A stretch of DNA of 55,151 nucleotides from Candidatus Hydrogenedens sp. (GCA_035361075.1 DAOSBX010000022.1:1-55151), one strand, 5' to 3'. Positions 7,634 through 16,789 are shown, counted from the stretch's first letter. Notes: generated from the letters alone by a model not told the origin. Program-made: numbers and translations.

Positions 7634-9454
7634 CTACTTTATTGAAAGGTCAAATCCTATAAACTCATCCTGCTCAAACAATGGGTCTTCGGGATTAGGA
7701 ACATGGAAGTATGTTATTTCTCCGTCGGGGTCAGGGAATTCTGTCAGAACAATGTTCTCATAATCATACTTTACAAGTGGATACCAGCTGAGTGTATTCC
7801 AGCCTTTTACTGTAAATTTTAAGCCACCTTTCCGCACAGTATCATCTGGAAATGGTCCTTCTAAAGTCTTTGGGTCAATAGTAAGGTTTCTTAAATCTTT
7901 ATCTTCAAGTGCAGGATTTGATTTTTTGCTCACACAGAATACCTGCGGTCCATACATAACAGCAACTCTACCTGCTTGAGCCTGAACTCCACGGATAATA
8001 CGCGTCCTAATCCCCAAGTCAATTTCAAGTACGGAACCTTTTTTCCAAGAACTTCCTATTGCCAATATACCCCCTGCTAAATCATCCTTTACTATCCAAT
8101 CTCCGTTATCTATCCTTGTTTTGATTTCTTTACACCAGGAAGGAACACGAAATGATATAGGAAAAGCCATCTCTTTTGGAATTTTGCTGATTTTAATTTT
8201 CACAATCCCATCTGATGGATAATTTGTCTCTTGTTCTATTTCGATAGGGGTATTATCAACAGTTAAACTGGCTTTTGAAGGGGTAAATAGGTTTATATAA
8301 ATGGATTTATCGTTTGTGTAATATATCATCTGAGGCAATTCCGAAATTATCCTGCGGAAGTTACATGGACAGCAATAAGAATCCTGGTCAAAATATACTC
8401 GTTTCCCTTCAAATGGCGTATAGTAGCGGATCTTTCGACCATCTAACGATTGAGCACCGAATAAGGCGTTATAAATAGCACGCTCCATTAAATCGCCAAA
8501 TTTTGGATTACCGGTTTCTCTTAACCATTCATCCCACCATCGGATTAAATAAGCAGTCATGCATGTTTCACCGAGATTACAACTTCCCTCTTGCGTATCG
8601 TGCCAGCATTCGTGCTGTCCGCATGTGCCGATTATAACCAGTCCATTATTCTTTAATATAAAATCGAGTACTTTACTGCTTGGTTTTAACAGGTCCATAT
8701 TTGTTTCGATACGGTTTAACTGCATTTTTGCCATGCATCGTTTCAAATGAGCATAGGCATGCCCCTGTATGGTCCCCCATCTGCCTTTTATAATCGGTCC
8801 ATCCCACTGGTCTAATTTCATGTAGTTTTTAACGAAATCTAAATATTTTGCGTCTTTTGTATCCTCATACAAGCAGAGCATTGCAGTTTCAACGCCAGTG
8901 GTACCCATCTCCCAGCATATATCACCATCGCCGGGGATGCGTCCCGGGTATGGGCTCATATTTTGAATGAGATAATCACCGGCTTTCCTGGCTCCTTCTA
9001 ATGCAGATTCATCACCAAAGAACCGATATTCCATCACAAGCCCATAGATTATGTAGGCAATCTCATGTATATCCCAAAGTCTCCACACACGAGCACCTTC
9101 CTTAAATAAACCGATATATCCATCTTTTTCCTGTGCATCAAGCAATGTTTTAACAACATGATTTTTGCGTTCAATTACCTTTGGGTCGTTGGTGTATTTA
9201 GCAAATCGAACCAACGCATCAATAGTCTTGCCTATTCCAACATATCCACCTTCACCATTTTCCTTTTTTATAAATGGTTCTAAAAACTCACCATCAATAT
9301 CCATTACCATTGTATTGTTATATATCGTCATATCTATTCGTCTGCCCATTTCGCCACTGACTTTAACTGCATCCAGAGGAATCGGCTTGAACATATCCTC
9401 AAAAGCACCCATTGTCATCAAAACAAACATCAACGAAATACTCATAAAATCCAT
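7634..9454 (-). CDS. Exported GH127-type glycosidase, copy B
   Basis: A 606-residue paralog of the protein encoded at 5693-7504, alignable along the whole length. It has a short hydrophobic N terminus (SISLMFVLMTMGAF) that probably serves as a signal peptide. The probable acid/base GQHECWHDTQE segment, the zinc-site GETC (near 295) and the CCPCN cluster (near 362) are all conserved, so it should be active. Surface and substrate-side loops differ from copy A, for example around residues 395-470, which suggests distinct but related substrates. It has its own AAAGGAG ribosome site. The gene follows the three DUF2330-like genes on the same strand with a 75-base gap, so it could be co-transcribed or have its own promoter. 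Confidence 0.88.
   Translation of the reverse strand: MDFMSISLMFVLMTMGAFEDMFKPIPLDAVKVSGEMGRRIDMTIYNNTMVMDIDGEFLEPFIKKENGEGGYVGIGKTIDALVRFAKYTNDPKVIERKNHVVKTLLDAQEKDGYIGLFKEGARVWRLWDIHEIAYIIYGLVMEYRFFGDESALEGARKAGDYLIQNMSPYPGRIPGDGDICWEMGTTGVETAMLCLYEDTKDAKYLDFVKNYMKLDQWDGPIIKGRWGTIQGHAYAHLKRCMAKMQLNRIETNMDLLKPSSKVLDFILKNNGLVIIGTCGQHECWHDTQEGSCNLGETCMTAYLIRWWDEWLRETGNPKFGDLMERAIYNALFGAQSLDGRKIRYYTPFEGKRVYFDQDSYCCPCNFRRIISELPQMIYYTNDKSIYINLFTPSKASLTVDNTPIEIEQETNYPSDGIVKIKISKIPKEMAFPISFRVPSWCKEIKTRIDNGDWIVKDDLAGGILAIGSSWKKGSVLEIDLGIRTRIIRGVQAQAGRVAVMYGPQVFCVSKKSNPALEDKDLRNLTIDPKTLEGPFPDDTVRKGGLKFTVKGWNTLSWYPLVKYDYENIVLTEFPDPDGEITYFHVPNPEDPLFEQDEFIGFDLSIK
7679..7771. repeat. Near-identical tract shared by the two GH127 genes (copy 2)
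   Basis: Partner of 5735-5827, with about four mismatches over 93 bases by eye. The sharp edge of the similarity suggests gene conversion between the tandem paralogs. Confidence 0.8.
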
Positions 9455-9529
9455 ATACTTCTCCTTTCTTGTAAATCTATTTTCATTAAATGATTATTTT
9501 AACATATCAATATTTTTTCTTATCAATCA

Positions 9530-11233
9530 TTAAATATTCATAATAACTTTAAAGAATGTTACTACTGCAAAACTATAAACCGCATTAAATAAAAACATCG
9601 TTAGGAAATATAAAGAAAAGCCTGGGATTCTAATTTTGACTGGATGCTCCTTTGCAATATTTCTTATTTCTTTAGGTATCGTTAAACGGCGATATAGATA
9701 TATCAAAAAAATGACTATGCAGAATAATAGGACATGGATACCATAAAGGAAACCTAAAACAATGAGAGTAATTTTCCATGGGCGGGTTTTATCTTTGAAA
9801 CATATCATTCCAGCAATAATACTCATAATCATAGTGACAATTGCATAGAAAATAATATGAAAGTATAGTAACACAACAGAAGGAATTGTATATAGAGGTG
9901 ATATAAAATAAAATAGTACTTTCATTGTAAGCGTGTCCGTCTTTAGCCACAGGTCGTCTTTAACTTCTTTTGGGTCTATAGAGTAATTCATATATGAAAT
10001 CGCCTTGAAAATTGGCTGGGAAACATACTTTTCTAACGATTCTTGAACAGAAGTATTTTTATCTCCTGTGTCATTATCCATTCCTTTGAATGTATTTTTC
10101 TTTATCGAATCGGATGCTCTATCTCCATATAACTTCTCAATCTTTCTTTTTAGCGATAGCAACTGTCTTTTTGGTGCTGAAACAATTCTCGGCACATCCC
10201 GAATTTGTAGTAATTTAAAATTAACTAATTGATTATCTATTCTGAAATTATATGTATAATACATCATTTTTTTGTTTTTATCATTCATAACTTTAACAAC
10301 ATTATCAATGTAAATATTGACTGGAATTTTCTCTCCTGAATATAAATTGAGCAGTTTCTGTGGGAAAAATATTTGTTTTGATGGCATAGAATTTATTGTA
10401 TAAAATGCATTTAAACATATTTTATCTGGATGTGGAGTTAACGCTTCTTTTTCTATTTCTAATTCTCTTTTTCTTTCCTCTTTCTGTATCACATCTGAAA
10501 ATATTTCCATTCCTGGCATATCTAAAAGTTTCTTTCTTTCCTCACTTAGTCCAACCATTGCATCTGATAGTTCTGGCTTTTTTATATAAAAGTAATTAAA
10601 AACAATAGAAAAGTTTTTTGTAAAATATTCTTGTATTACCTCTTTTTCACTCTCAGACAATGTGTAATTTTTATCTTCAATATACTTGAAAAATTCCTCC
10701 TTTTTATCGGCAGAAAATGTACATGTCTCTAATGCTAATTTTGATGTAGTAGTAGGCGATTTCTTTTCTACAAGCAAACGATAAGACCTTTTATTTTGAG
10801 GACTAAATTCCTCCTTCATTTCTAATATATCATTTACCGATACAAAATGGGCATGTGACCCTGTGTAAAGGGAAACGAGGATTCTATAAAATGTGCTCAT
10901 TTCATCAGACAAAACATAATAATTGTAGGGATAATCAAAACTATTCACCAAATCAACAGGAATATCTACATTAGTAACTGGAACAGGGAATAACCAGATC
11001 CAACTTTCCGTTTTTCCTCGATTAAATTCGATGTACATTTTTGTTAATTGCATCTTATCATCTGGCAGAGTAATTCTCACATCAAATTTCAAATTAGAAA
11101 TAGGTTCCCATACTTTCGTTTCCGGGTTATAACCCATGATAAGACCACATGCATAAATCGGCATAGAGGACACTATCGAAATAGTGAGTATCAGGATAAC
11201 CTTTAAGGGAGTTATTATTTGTATTTTGTTCAT
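9530..11233 (-). CDS. Exported membrane-anchored DUF2330-like protein, paralog 1
   Basis: A 567-residue protein with an N-terminal signal (LKVILILTISIVSSMPIYA) followed directly by CGLIMGY. The first 120 mature residues include SWIWLFPVPVTNVDIPVD, which resembles the W-x-x-PVP core of DUF2330, a family of exported proteins of unknown function. A long charged extracytoplasmic part follows. The last 150 residues hold at least three membrane helices: a long one around IPSVVLLYFHIIFYAIV, then ITLIVLGFLYGIHVLLF, then FLTMFLFNAVYSFAVV. The protein is probably held in the inner membrane with a large domain outside the cytoplasm. It is the last of three paralogs in a row. No catalytic motif is apparent. 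The DUF2330 link is from sequence pattern only. Confidence 0.7.
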   Translation of the reverse strand: MNKIQIITPLKVILILTISIVSSMPIYACGLIMGYNPETKVWEPISNLKFDVRITLPDDKMQLTKMYIEFNRGKTESWIWLFPVPVTNVDIPVDLVNSFDYPYNYYVLSDEMSTFYRILVSLYTGSHAHFVSVNDILEMKEEFSPQNKRSYRLLVEKKSPTTTSKLALETCTFSADKKEEFFKYIEDKNYTLSESEKEVIQEYFTKNFSIVFNYFYIKKPELSDAMVGLSEERKKLLDMPGMEIFSDVIQKEERKRELEIEKEALTPHPDKICLNAFYTINSMPSKQIFFPQKLLNLYSGEKIPVNIYIDNVVKVMNDKNKKMMYYTYNFRIDNQLVNFKLLQIRDVPRIVSAPKRQLLSLKRKIEKLYGDRASDSIKKNTFKGMDNDTGDKNTSVQESLEKYVSQPIFKAISYMNYSIDPKEVKDDLWLKTDTLTMKVLFYFISPLYTIPSVVLLYFHIIFYAIVTMIMSIIAGMICFKDKTRPWKITLIVLGFLYGIHVLLFCIVIFLIYLYRRLTIPKEIRNIAKEHPVKIRIPGFSLYFLTMFLFNAVYSFAVVTFFKVIMNI

Positions 11234-11272
11234 AATTCATTTCCAATGTTTTATATTATTTTCATAATCTAT

Positions 11273-12778
11273 TTAGAACAATTTTGGGACCTGTTTTTCT
11301 AATAAAGGATGGATATAAATAATGTATACGTTGTAAGGAATTATAAACATGAAAATAAGAAAAAGAATAGAAAATACTATATAAAATCTTTTCTTTATTG
11401 TGTACTCACTTGTTAAATATTTATATGGTTCATTATTTCCCTCTTCATCTTTTTCATATAGTTCATTGATTTTTTTCTCAAGCAAAGAATTCCCTTTTAA
11501 AACAAAACCAACAAGAGTAAAGCAATTAAACAACCCTAATTTTAATAATTCAATACATTCAGGTCGAACCCTTTTAGGAATGGCTATAATACCCGCAAAT
11601 AAACTACATAAACAGGAGACAGCGATAAAAACTATAACATATATAGGGAATACCCAGAATGTGAACCTGTGGATTAACATCACTTCCGGGGGAGCACCTT
11701 TATTAAAATATAAATCTTCTATAAAAGAACTTGGCTTATCTGATATATGTATTCGAGTAACAGGCATATTCCTGATTGTTTTAGTTCCATAAAAAGAAGC
11801 ATATTCAGATGGAACTTCATATTTTCCCTGATTCACAAAATAATTTACCTGGGGTTTTATTTTCATCTTTCCCATATCGCAAGTAACAAAGCCTTTAATA
11901 AAAATATAAATTGGGATATTTAAATCTTTATAAACACGGGTCAGCTTTAGCGGAAAATAGATTCTGTCTGTCTTGAACTTTATAAAGACTTGAAGCGGAT
12001 GCTCAATCTGTAAAAACTCTCTACCTATATATATATTATTTTGATTTGTGCTTCCGGTTTGTTCAAAATAAAATCGTTCTAAATCTGACGCCCATGAAAT
12101 TACAAAGGAAAATTTTTGTCCTATATACGATTGAATAATATTCTTTACATCATCAGGAAAATTTAGTCCTTTGCTTTTTAGATATGTTTCCAATGCATTT
12201 CCATCACTTGCTGTAATTAACTCTGTAGTTAACCCTAATTTTTCCACGTGTTTATGGACTTCTACACTTCCTTCTCCTAACATTTGTTCCATAAAGCCTT
12301 TATCCGAATATTCTTCATAATTTATCTCTCGTGTACGGAATAAATCATGCGTAGGAAATAATAAAAGAAAAGAAGGATAAACCTGCGACATTAAAGTAAT
12401 AAGATTTAATGTAAACAATCTCTTACGGAGTAATTCTTCAACTGTTTTCCCTTTTTTTGGAAAAAAGAAGTCCTGCATCACATCAATCTCTATATCCTCG
12501 GGTTTTGACGGAACAGGGAAAATCCACACCATACCTCCTGGTGTTTCACCTTCTTTCTTCTCACTCTGCAATACCACATTCAGTATTAAATGTTCTTTTC
12601 CATTCTCATAATTAATGTACCCTATTTGAGTGTTTTCTCTAACTATTCTCAGAGGATATTGCATATATTTATCATACATGTAAGCAACCCCATCTGCATG
12701 TGCATGAGTAATAACCCCTGTAAAAAAAATATTCAGGGTTAAAAATATGCTTAACAAATATTTATTAGCCATTCTCAT
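11273..12778 (-). CDS. Exported membrane-anchored DUF2330-like protein, paralog 2
   Basis: A 501-residue paralog of its two neighbours. It has a signal peptide (YLLSIFLTLNIFFTGVITHAHA), then a domain with IGYINYENGKEHLILNV and GMVWIFPVPSKPEDIEIDV, the same strand order and PVP motif as the protein encoded at 12794. A middle region predicted as extracytoplasmic ends in PVTRIHISD. Three hydrophobic segments follow near the C terminus (VFPIYVIVFIAVSCLCSLFAGI, CFTLVGFVLKG, FYIVFSILFLIFMFIIPYNVYIIYI). The start has an AGAGGAAG ribosome site, and a second ATG two codons later is equally possible. It lies 15 bases after the upstream paralog, so it is in the same transcript. The function is unknown. 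Confidence 0.72.
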   Translation of the reverse strand: MRMANKYLLSIFLTLNIFFTGVITHAHADGVAYMYDKYMQYPLRIVRENTQIGYINYENGKEHLILNVVLQSEKKEGETPGGMVWIFPVPSKPEDIEIDVMQDFFFPKKGKTVEELLRKRLFTLNLITLMSQVYPSFLLLFPTHDLFRTREINYEEYSDKGFMEQMLGEGSVEVHKHVEKLGLTTELITASDGNALETYLKSKGLNFPDDVKNIIQSYIGQKFSFVISWASDLERFYFEQTGSTNQNNIYIGREFLQIEHPLQVFIKFKTDRIYFPLKLTRVYKDLNIPIYIFIKGFVTCDMGKMKIKPQVNYFVNQGKYEVPSEYASFYGTKTIRNMPVTRIHISDKPSSFIEDLYFNKGAPPEVMLIHRFTFWVFPIYVIVFIAVSCLCSLFAGIIAIPKRVRPECIELLKLGLFNCFTLVGFVLKGNSLLEKKINELYEKDEEGNNEPYKYLTSEYTIKKRFYIVFSILFLIFMFIIPYNVYIIYIHPLLEKQVPKLF

Positions 12779-12793
12779 ATTATTTCTTCCTCT

Positions 12794-14212
12794 TTATGAT
12801 GTATATAAACTATAGTTCGTTAATAACAACTTTAAAATATGTATTGAGACTAAAGAAAGGAAAAGGAAAATTAAAACGAACCACACATAAAATTTACGCT
12901 GGATATTATAGTAATAAATAGCATACCCTGCATTTTCTACCATTTCTTTTATTTTCTCATCAACGTTGGGAACATACTTGGAGATTATTCTATAGGTTAA
13001 CAAAATAAAACCGACAAGTGTCAGACAGTTTAATAACCCTATAACAAAAAGTACTTTTTTAGGGGGCGCAATTCTCTTGTTAAATGCAATCATCCCTGCC
13101 AACAAACTGGAAATACAGGAAAGAATAAGGTAGTAAATAACAGCAATGGGAATAAACCATTTTATCAGCCAATAGATAACAGTGATTTTTAACGGAGCTT
13201 TATTATGAAACCACAAATCATCTGTATATTTTGATGCCTCTTTATCTACAATTATCTTTGAATAAACTAAATTTTTGATATTATCTTTCCCTCCATAAAA
13301 TGAGACATAGTCTTTCATTGGAGAGTAATTCTTCAAGTAATAATAGTCAGGATTTATATTAAAAGGAAGGTTTCCCTTTTCAGGTGTAACAAAACCCATT
13401 ATATATAATCTAATTGGGATTACTTCATATCCGTACACACTCGTTAACCTCAAAGGATAATACACTTTCGGAGTTTTAAAAGTAAGATAAATACTAATCG
13501 GCTTTTTTATCTCTCCATACTTTAGCTCTTCCAAATCTCTTACCCGCTGTACTTTATAAAACATAGATATATCCGAAATCCATGTTACGACAAAAGAATA
13601 ATGCTTTCCTATATATGTTCCTATAATTTCCCTCGCATTATCAGGAAAATTTAGCCCCTTCTCACGAAGATATTCTTCAAATTTTACCTCATCTTTTGCT
13701 GTAATCAACTCACTTGTTAGCCCCATCTTTTCAACAACTTCATGAACAGTAATCCGCTCCATATTTTTATATGTTTTACCACCTCTTCCCCTCATCAAAA
13801 GTGGCGGGAGAAATGCCAATGGATAAATTTGTGTCCCTGCAAAAATAGAAGCGGTCTGATAAAAACGCATTTCTAATGTATCATGTAATTCTATAGCCAT
13901 CGAAGGCGTCGAAAAATCTTTTACAATATCTAACTTAATATCCTCAGGAGAAGAAGGAACAGGAAATATCCATACTCCCTTTCCTTTTTGCCCATCCTCC
14001 CCTTGTATCTTAACAGCCAGTAACAAATGTTCATAGGTCCCATCATAACTAATAATACCAACCTGCTGATGCTCTTTCACTAAACTAAGCGTTGGAGAGT
14101 CCGTATTCAGGAAAATCCCTCCATCTGCAAATCCAAAAAATGAACATACAAAAAAACATAAAAGAAATAGCCCACTTTTAAAAATTATCTCCTTATCCCT
14201 AATCCTTTTCAT
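12794..14212 (-). CDS. Exported membrane-anchored DUF2330-like protein, paralog 3 (first in operon)
   Basis: A 472-residue protein and the first gene of the three-paralog operon. The signal peptide GLFLLCFFVCSFFGFADG is followed by VGIISYDGTYEHLLLAVKI and GVWIFPVPSSPEDIKLDIV, nearly the same pattern as paralog 2. Shared blocks such as LTSELITA, the VVTWISDI stretch and LRLTSVYGYEVIPI recur in the middle. C-terminal helices (FIPIAVIYYLILSCISSLLAGM, VLFVIGLLNCLTLVGFILL, VWFVLIFLFLSLVSI) anchor it. I took ATG at 14212. A GTG directly ahead at 14215 is possible but weaker. GAGGAAG gives the ribosome site, and a good sigma-70 promoter lies about 40 bases further upstream. The role is unknown. Confidence 0.72.
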   Translation of the reverse strand: MKRIRDKEIIFKSGLFLLCFFVCSFFGFADGGIFLNTDSPTLSLVKEHQQVGIISYDGTYEHLLLAVKIQGEDGQKGKGVWIFPVPSSPEDIKLDIVKDFSTPSMAIELHDTLEMRFYQTASIFAGTQIYPLAFLPPLLMRGRGGKTYKNMERITVHEVVEKMGLTSELITAKDEVKFEEYLREKGLNFPDNAREIIGTYIGKHYSFVVTWISDISMFYKVQRVRDLEELKYGEIKKPISIYLTFKTPKVYYPLRLTSVYGYEVIPIRLYIMGFVTPEKGNLPFNINPDYYYLKNYSPMKDYVSFYGGKDNIKNLVYSKIIVDKEASKYTDDLWFHNKAPLKITVIYWLIKWFIPIAVIYYLILSCISSLLAGMIAFNKRIAPPKKVLFVIGLLNCLTLVGFILLTYRIISKYVPNVDEKIKEMVENAGYAIYYYNIQRKFYVWFVLIFLFLSLVSIHILKLLLTNYSLYTS

Positions 14213-14260
14213 CACTTTTCTTCCTCACTTAACATTTAATTTTTTCGTCCCCCTGAAAAA

Positions 14261-14289
14261 ATTATACTAAAACTACTCCCTTCTGCCAA
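14261..14289 (-). promoter_or_regulatory. Sigma-70 promoter of the DUF2330-like operon
   Basis: Read on the minus strand: -35 TTGGCA (14289-14284), a 17-base spacer, then -10 TATAAT (14266-14261). This is 11 of 12 consensus bases and sits about 48 bases before the start codon at 14212. Confidence 0.65.
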
Positions 14290-14592
14290 GGATAATTTAA
14301 CTTTACTTATAAAAAAATATTATCAAAGGGAGAAGAACATAATAGATTAAAAAAAATTGAAACCACTATTAGGAAATGTAAAGGAAAAATGAACCTGCAC
14401 TAATCACCCATATTACCAAATCCTTCAAACTAAATTATCCCCATATTCAAATTGAGAATGTAAAAACTTATATGGGTACTATTCCATTCCAGAAACAACA
14501 CCTTCTTGATAATTAAAAAAGTAGCAAAATTAACCCTTCTTGTGGTTATTAAGAAAAGATAGGAGTATCAGGGCAACATTAGATAAAAAAAA
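14290..14592. other. Non-coding A+T-rich gap between the DUF2330-like operon and tRNA-Asn
   Basis: About 300 bases without a credible reading frame. A weak inverted repeat (CCCATAT at 14440, ATATGGG at 14470) is the only structure seen. A run of eight thymines on the minus strand (14585-14592), just past the tRNA 3' end, may help to terminate the tRNA transcript. Confidence 0.5.
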
Positions 14593-14668
14593 TGGCTCCG
14601 CGAGCTGGACTCGAACCAGCGGCCCGGTGGTTAACAGCCACCTGCTCTACCTCCTGAGCTATCGCGGA
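14593..14668 (-). tRNA. tRNA-Asn (GTT)
   Basis: A 76-base cloverleaf on the minus strand. The acceptor stem TCCGCGA pairs with TCGCGGA, then discriminator G and an encoded CCA. The D arm contains AGCTCAGGAGGTAGAGC, the anticodon stem GGTGG/CCACC encloses the loop CTGTTAA (anticodon GTT), and the T arm is GCTGGTTCGAGTCCAGC. All arms pair fully. Confidence 0.98.
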
Positions 14669-14682
14669 ACCGACGGAGTATT

Positions 14683-14712
14683 ATAATATCAGAAACAACC
14701 GTTTTTTTTCAA
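14683..14712 (-). promoter_or_regulatory. Probable promoter of tRNA-Asn
   Basis: On the minus strand: -35 TTGAAA (14712-14707), an 18-base spacer, -10 TATTAT (14688-14683). It lies 14 bases before the tRNA 5' end, a typical distance. Confidence 0.5.
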
Positions 14713-14855
14713 ACAGTATAAAATATTATGCTATTTCAGGAAAGAACTAAAAAAAGCTGTCCCTCCATCGTCAATTAACAACCTATGTTTATTTGAGTAG
14801 TTTATCATTATGGATTATCTTATCAATTCCATTATTTGACTTTGACAATTATTGT

Positions 14856-14885
14856 TTGGAAGTAAGTTTTTTATTATGTTATAAT
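14856..14885 (+). promoter_or_regulatory. Probable promoter of tRNA-Ser
   Basis: -35 TTGGAA (14856-14861), an 18-base spacer, -10 TATAAT (14880-14885). It ends 13 bases ahead of the tRNA 5' end. Confidence 0.55.
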
Positions 14886-14898
14886 TTTTCTGCTTAGC

Positions 14899-14990
14899 GG
14901 AGAGGTGACCGAGTGGCTTAAGGTGGCGCCCTGCTAAGGCGTTGTACGGCTTAAACCGTACCGCGGGTTCAAATCCCGCCCTCTCCGCCA
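14899..14990 (+). tRNA. tRNA-Ser (GCT)
   Basis: A 92-base class II tRNA. The acceptor GGAGAGG pairs with CCTCTCC, followed by G and an encoded CCA. The anticodon loop CTGCTAA gives anticodon GCT (reads AGC/AGU). A long variable arm (GTACGG/CCGTAC) and the T arm GCGGGTTCAAATCCCGC are present, as expected for serine tRNAs. Confidence 0.98.
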
Positions 14991-15028
14991 GTTTTTATTA
15001 TAATCTGAATGTCGGGAAAGGGGACAAA

Positions 15029-16600
15029 ATGAAAATTTCCCGTCGTTGTTTTATTGGGTCTTCGTTAGCAGGGTTAGGTCTTTTCTACTCTTTTAATTCT
15101 ATTAGTGAAAAAATATCCTCCTCGTTGCGTAAATATCATGTCTCGGTTTCAATTGATGCATTAGAACATGAACCAGAACTTTTTGAAATTTTCAAAAAAG
15201 TAGGGATTTCTGCTATATGGATTGGTGGATATTTTTATGGGCATTGGTATTATAAACCAGAAGCAATTCGGGCATGGAAAAACAAATTCGAGTCTGTCGG
15301 AATACCTGCTTATGTAATTAATGTCCCTCTCGGACATCCAGGTGATTCATTGGGTAGTTATTCAGGGGATGTTCCACTAACCCCACCGACACAATGGAAA
15401 CCCGGGGTTAGTTCTGATATGAAGATGTATGCAGGGACTTCACTTCATCCGCCTGCAACTGAAGAGAATGCAAAGGCTTTAGAGGTATTAAGCAGTCATG
15501 GGATTAAAAAGGTGTTTTTGGATGATGATTTCCGTTTAGCACGAAGTCCAGGTATGATTGGCGGGTGTTTTTGCAATGAGCATAAAGAGGCTTTTTTGAA
15601 TAAATATGGTTATAAAAATTCGGATTGGGAAACTCTTATTGATTCGGTTCAAAAACGAAACTTAACAGGAATTTTAAGAGAATGGATAGAATTTACCTGT
15701 GATGAATTGACTACCTGTTTTCACACATTAGAGAAACGAGCCCCTGAAATTGAACTGGGTATCATGGTAATGTATATGGGGAGTGAAAAAGCAGGCATAC
15801 GCCTGAAAGATTATCAGGGGCGTTTATTCCGTGTCGGAGAACTTATGTTTGACGACAATAGTTTTGGTAGTGTTAAAGGGAAATGCAACGAACTATTTAG
15901 TGCCTTATTCCACCGTTGCTTTACAGAACCTGAGAAAACATTTAGCGAAACAACAGCATTTCCAGCAGATAAATTGTCTGCAAAAAACATGTGTGCCAAA
16001 TTAGTCATCTCTACGATTGCAGATGTGCGGAACACAATGTTCATGAGTGGAATTCAACATTTCCCTAAAACACACTGGGATGTCCTCCCTGATGAAATGA
16101 AAAAACAAGCCCGATTTCATGAAGTCATTGCGGGACATAAACCCGTCGGACCTCTAAAACATTATTGGGGAGAAAAAAGCAGATATGTAAGTGATGATAA
16201 TCCATATAGTTTGTTTTTATCGTTAGGGATTCCGTTTGAAGTGGTTGAAGAACCTACCCATGAGGGCTGGATGTTTATCAATGATTATGATATGAATAAT
16301 CTCCCACAAAAGGAATGTGTGTATATCTCACGTGTGAAAAAAGATAATTGCTTGGAAATTCCTGAGAACTTGAATACTCTCTTCAAATTTAAACAGTCGA
16401 TTCTTCCACAAATAAAGCATATACCGCATATTATTGATGAAAAACCTGTGGTTTGTGCATGGTATCCAACAGTGAAGAAAGTTTTGATATGGAATTTGTC
16501 AGAAAATAGAGAGGAACTTACGCTAAAAAGAGATGATAAAACAATGAATTTCTTCCTATCAGGTCTTGAATCATTATTGTTAGATGACCTATCCAACTAA
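15029..16600 (+). CDS. Tat-exported protein of unknown function, possibly TIM-barrel hydrolase-like
   Basis: A 523-residue protein starting with KISRRCFIGSSLAGLGLF, a twin-arginine signal (SRRCFIG matches S-R-R-x-F). A longer open frame reaches back into the tRNA-Ser gene. I chose ATG at 15029 because it puts the Tat signal at the N terminus and has a GGGG ribosome site. Segments such as VGISAIWIGGYFYGHWYYKPEAI, PAYVINVPLGHPGD and KKVFLDDDFRLARSPG look like the strand ends of a TIM barrel that follows a putative substrate path, as in some glycoside hydrolase superfamilies, and a DDD cluster and several Cys/His lie there. I do not recognise a named family. It sits ahead of the pseudopilin-sulfatase pair and may act on polysaccharides. 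That role is inferred from neighbours. Confidence 0.75.
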   Translation: MKISRRCFIGSSLAGLGLFYSFNSISEKISSSLRKYHVSVSIDALEHEPELFEIFKKVGISAIWIGGYFYGHWYYKPEAIRAWKNKFESVGIPAYVINVPLGHPGDSLGSYSGDVPLTPPTQWKPGVSSDMKMYAGTSLHPPATEENAKALEVLSSHGIKKVFLDDDFRLARSPGMIGGCFCNEHKEAFLNKYGYKNSDWETLIDSVQKRNLTGILREWIEFTCDELTTCFHTLEKRAPEIELGIMVMYMGSEKAGIRLKDYQGRLFRVGELMFDDNSFGSVKGKCNELFSALFHRCFTEPEKTFSETTAFPADKLSAKNMCAKLVISTIADVRNTMFMSGIQHFPKTHWDVLPDEMKKQARFHEVIAGHKPVGPLKHYWGEKSRYVSDDNPYSLFLSLGIPFEVVEEPTHEGWMFINDYDMNNLPQKECVYISRVKKDNCLEIPENLNTLFKFKQSILPQIKHIPHIIDEKPVVCAWYPTVKKVLIWNLSENREELTLKRDDKTMNFFLSGLESLLLDDLSN

Positions 16601-16752
16601 TATACCTTTTATCTTCAATTAAAAAATTCACCATCCTAATATACTCTTTGATTCTGTATGCTAATAATGCAAATCTCACAATATTTTTTTGTACAACACA
16701 AATTAATACTTTAATTTTATATGACAATAATTATTAATATTCAATTTCCTAC

Positions 16753-16781
16753 TTGACAAATATATATTTCTATGTTATTAT
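16753..16781 (+). promoter_or_regulatory. Strong sigma-70 promoter of pseudopilin gene 1
   Basis: -35 TTGACA (16753-16758), an exact 17-base spacer, -10 TATTAT (16776-16781). The operator at 16790 overlaps the expected transcript start. Confidence 0.8.
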
Positions 16782-16789
16782 AGATTATG

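Noticed and set aside
9165..9533. Plus-strand frame of 122 codons over the start of GH127 copy B
   Set aside because: It is antisense to conserved coding sequence and has no domain signal.
14842..14885. TTGACA at 14842 as -35 for the TATAAT at 14880
   Set aside because: The spacing is 32 bases, far too long. TTGGAA at 14856 with an 18-base spacer is used instead.
14942..15028. Upstream extension of the 15029-16600 frame into tRNA-Ser
   Set aside because: The extra codons overlap the tRNA gene and would bury the Tat signal. ATG at 15029 has a ribosome site and gives the signal at the N terminus.
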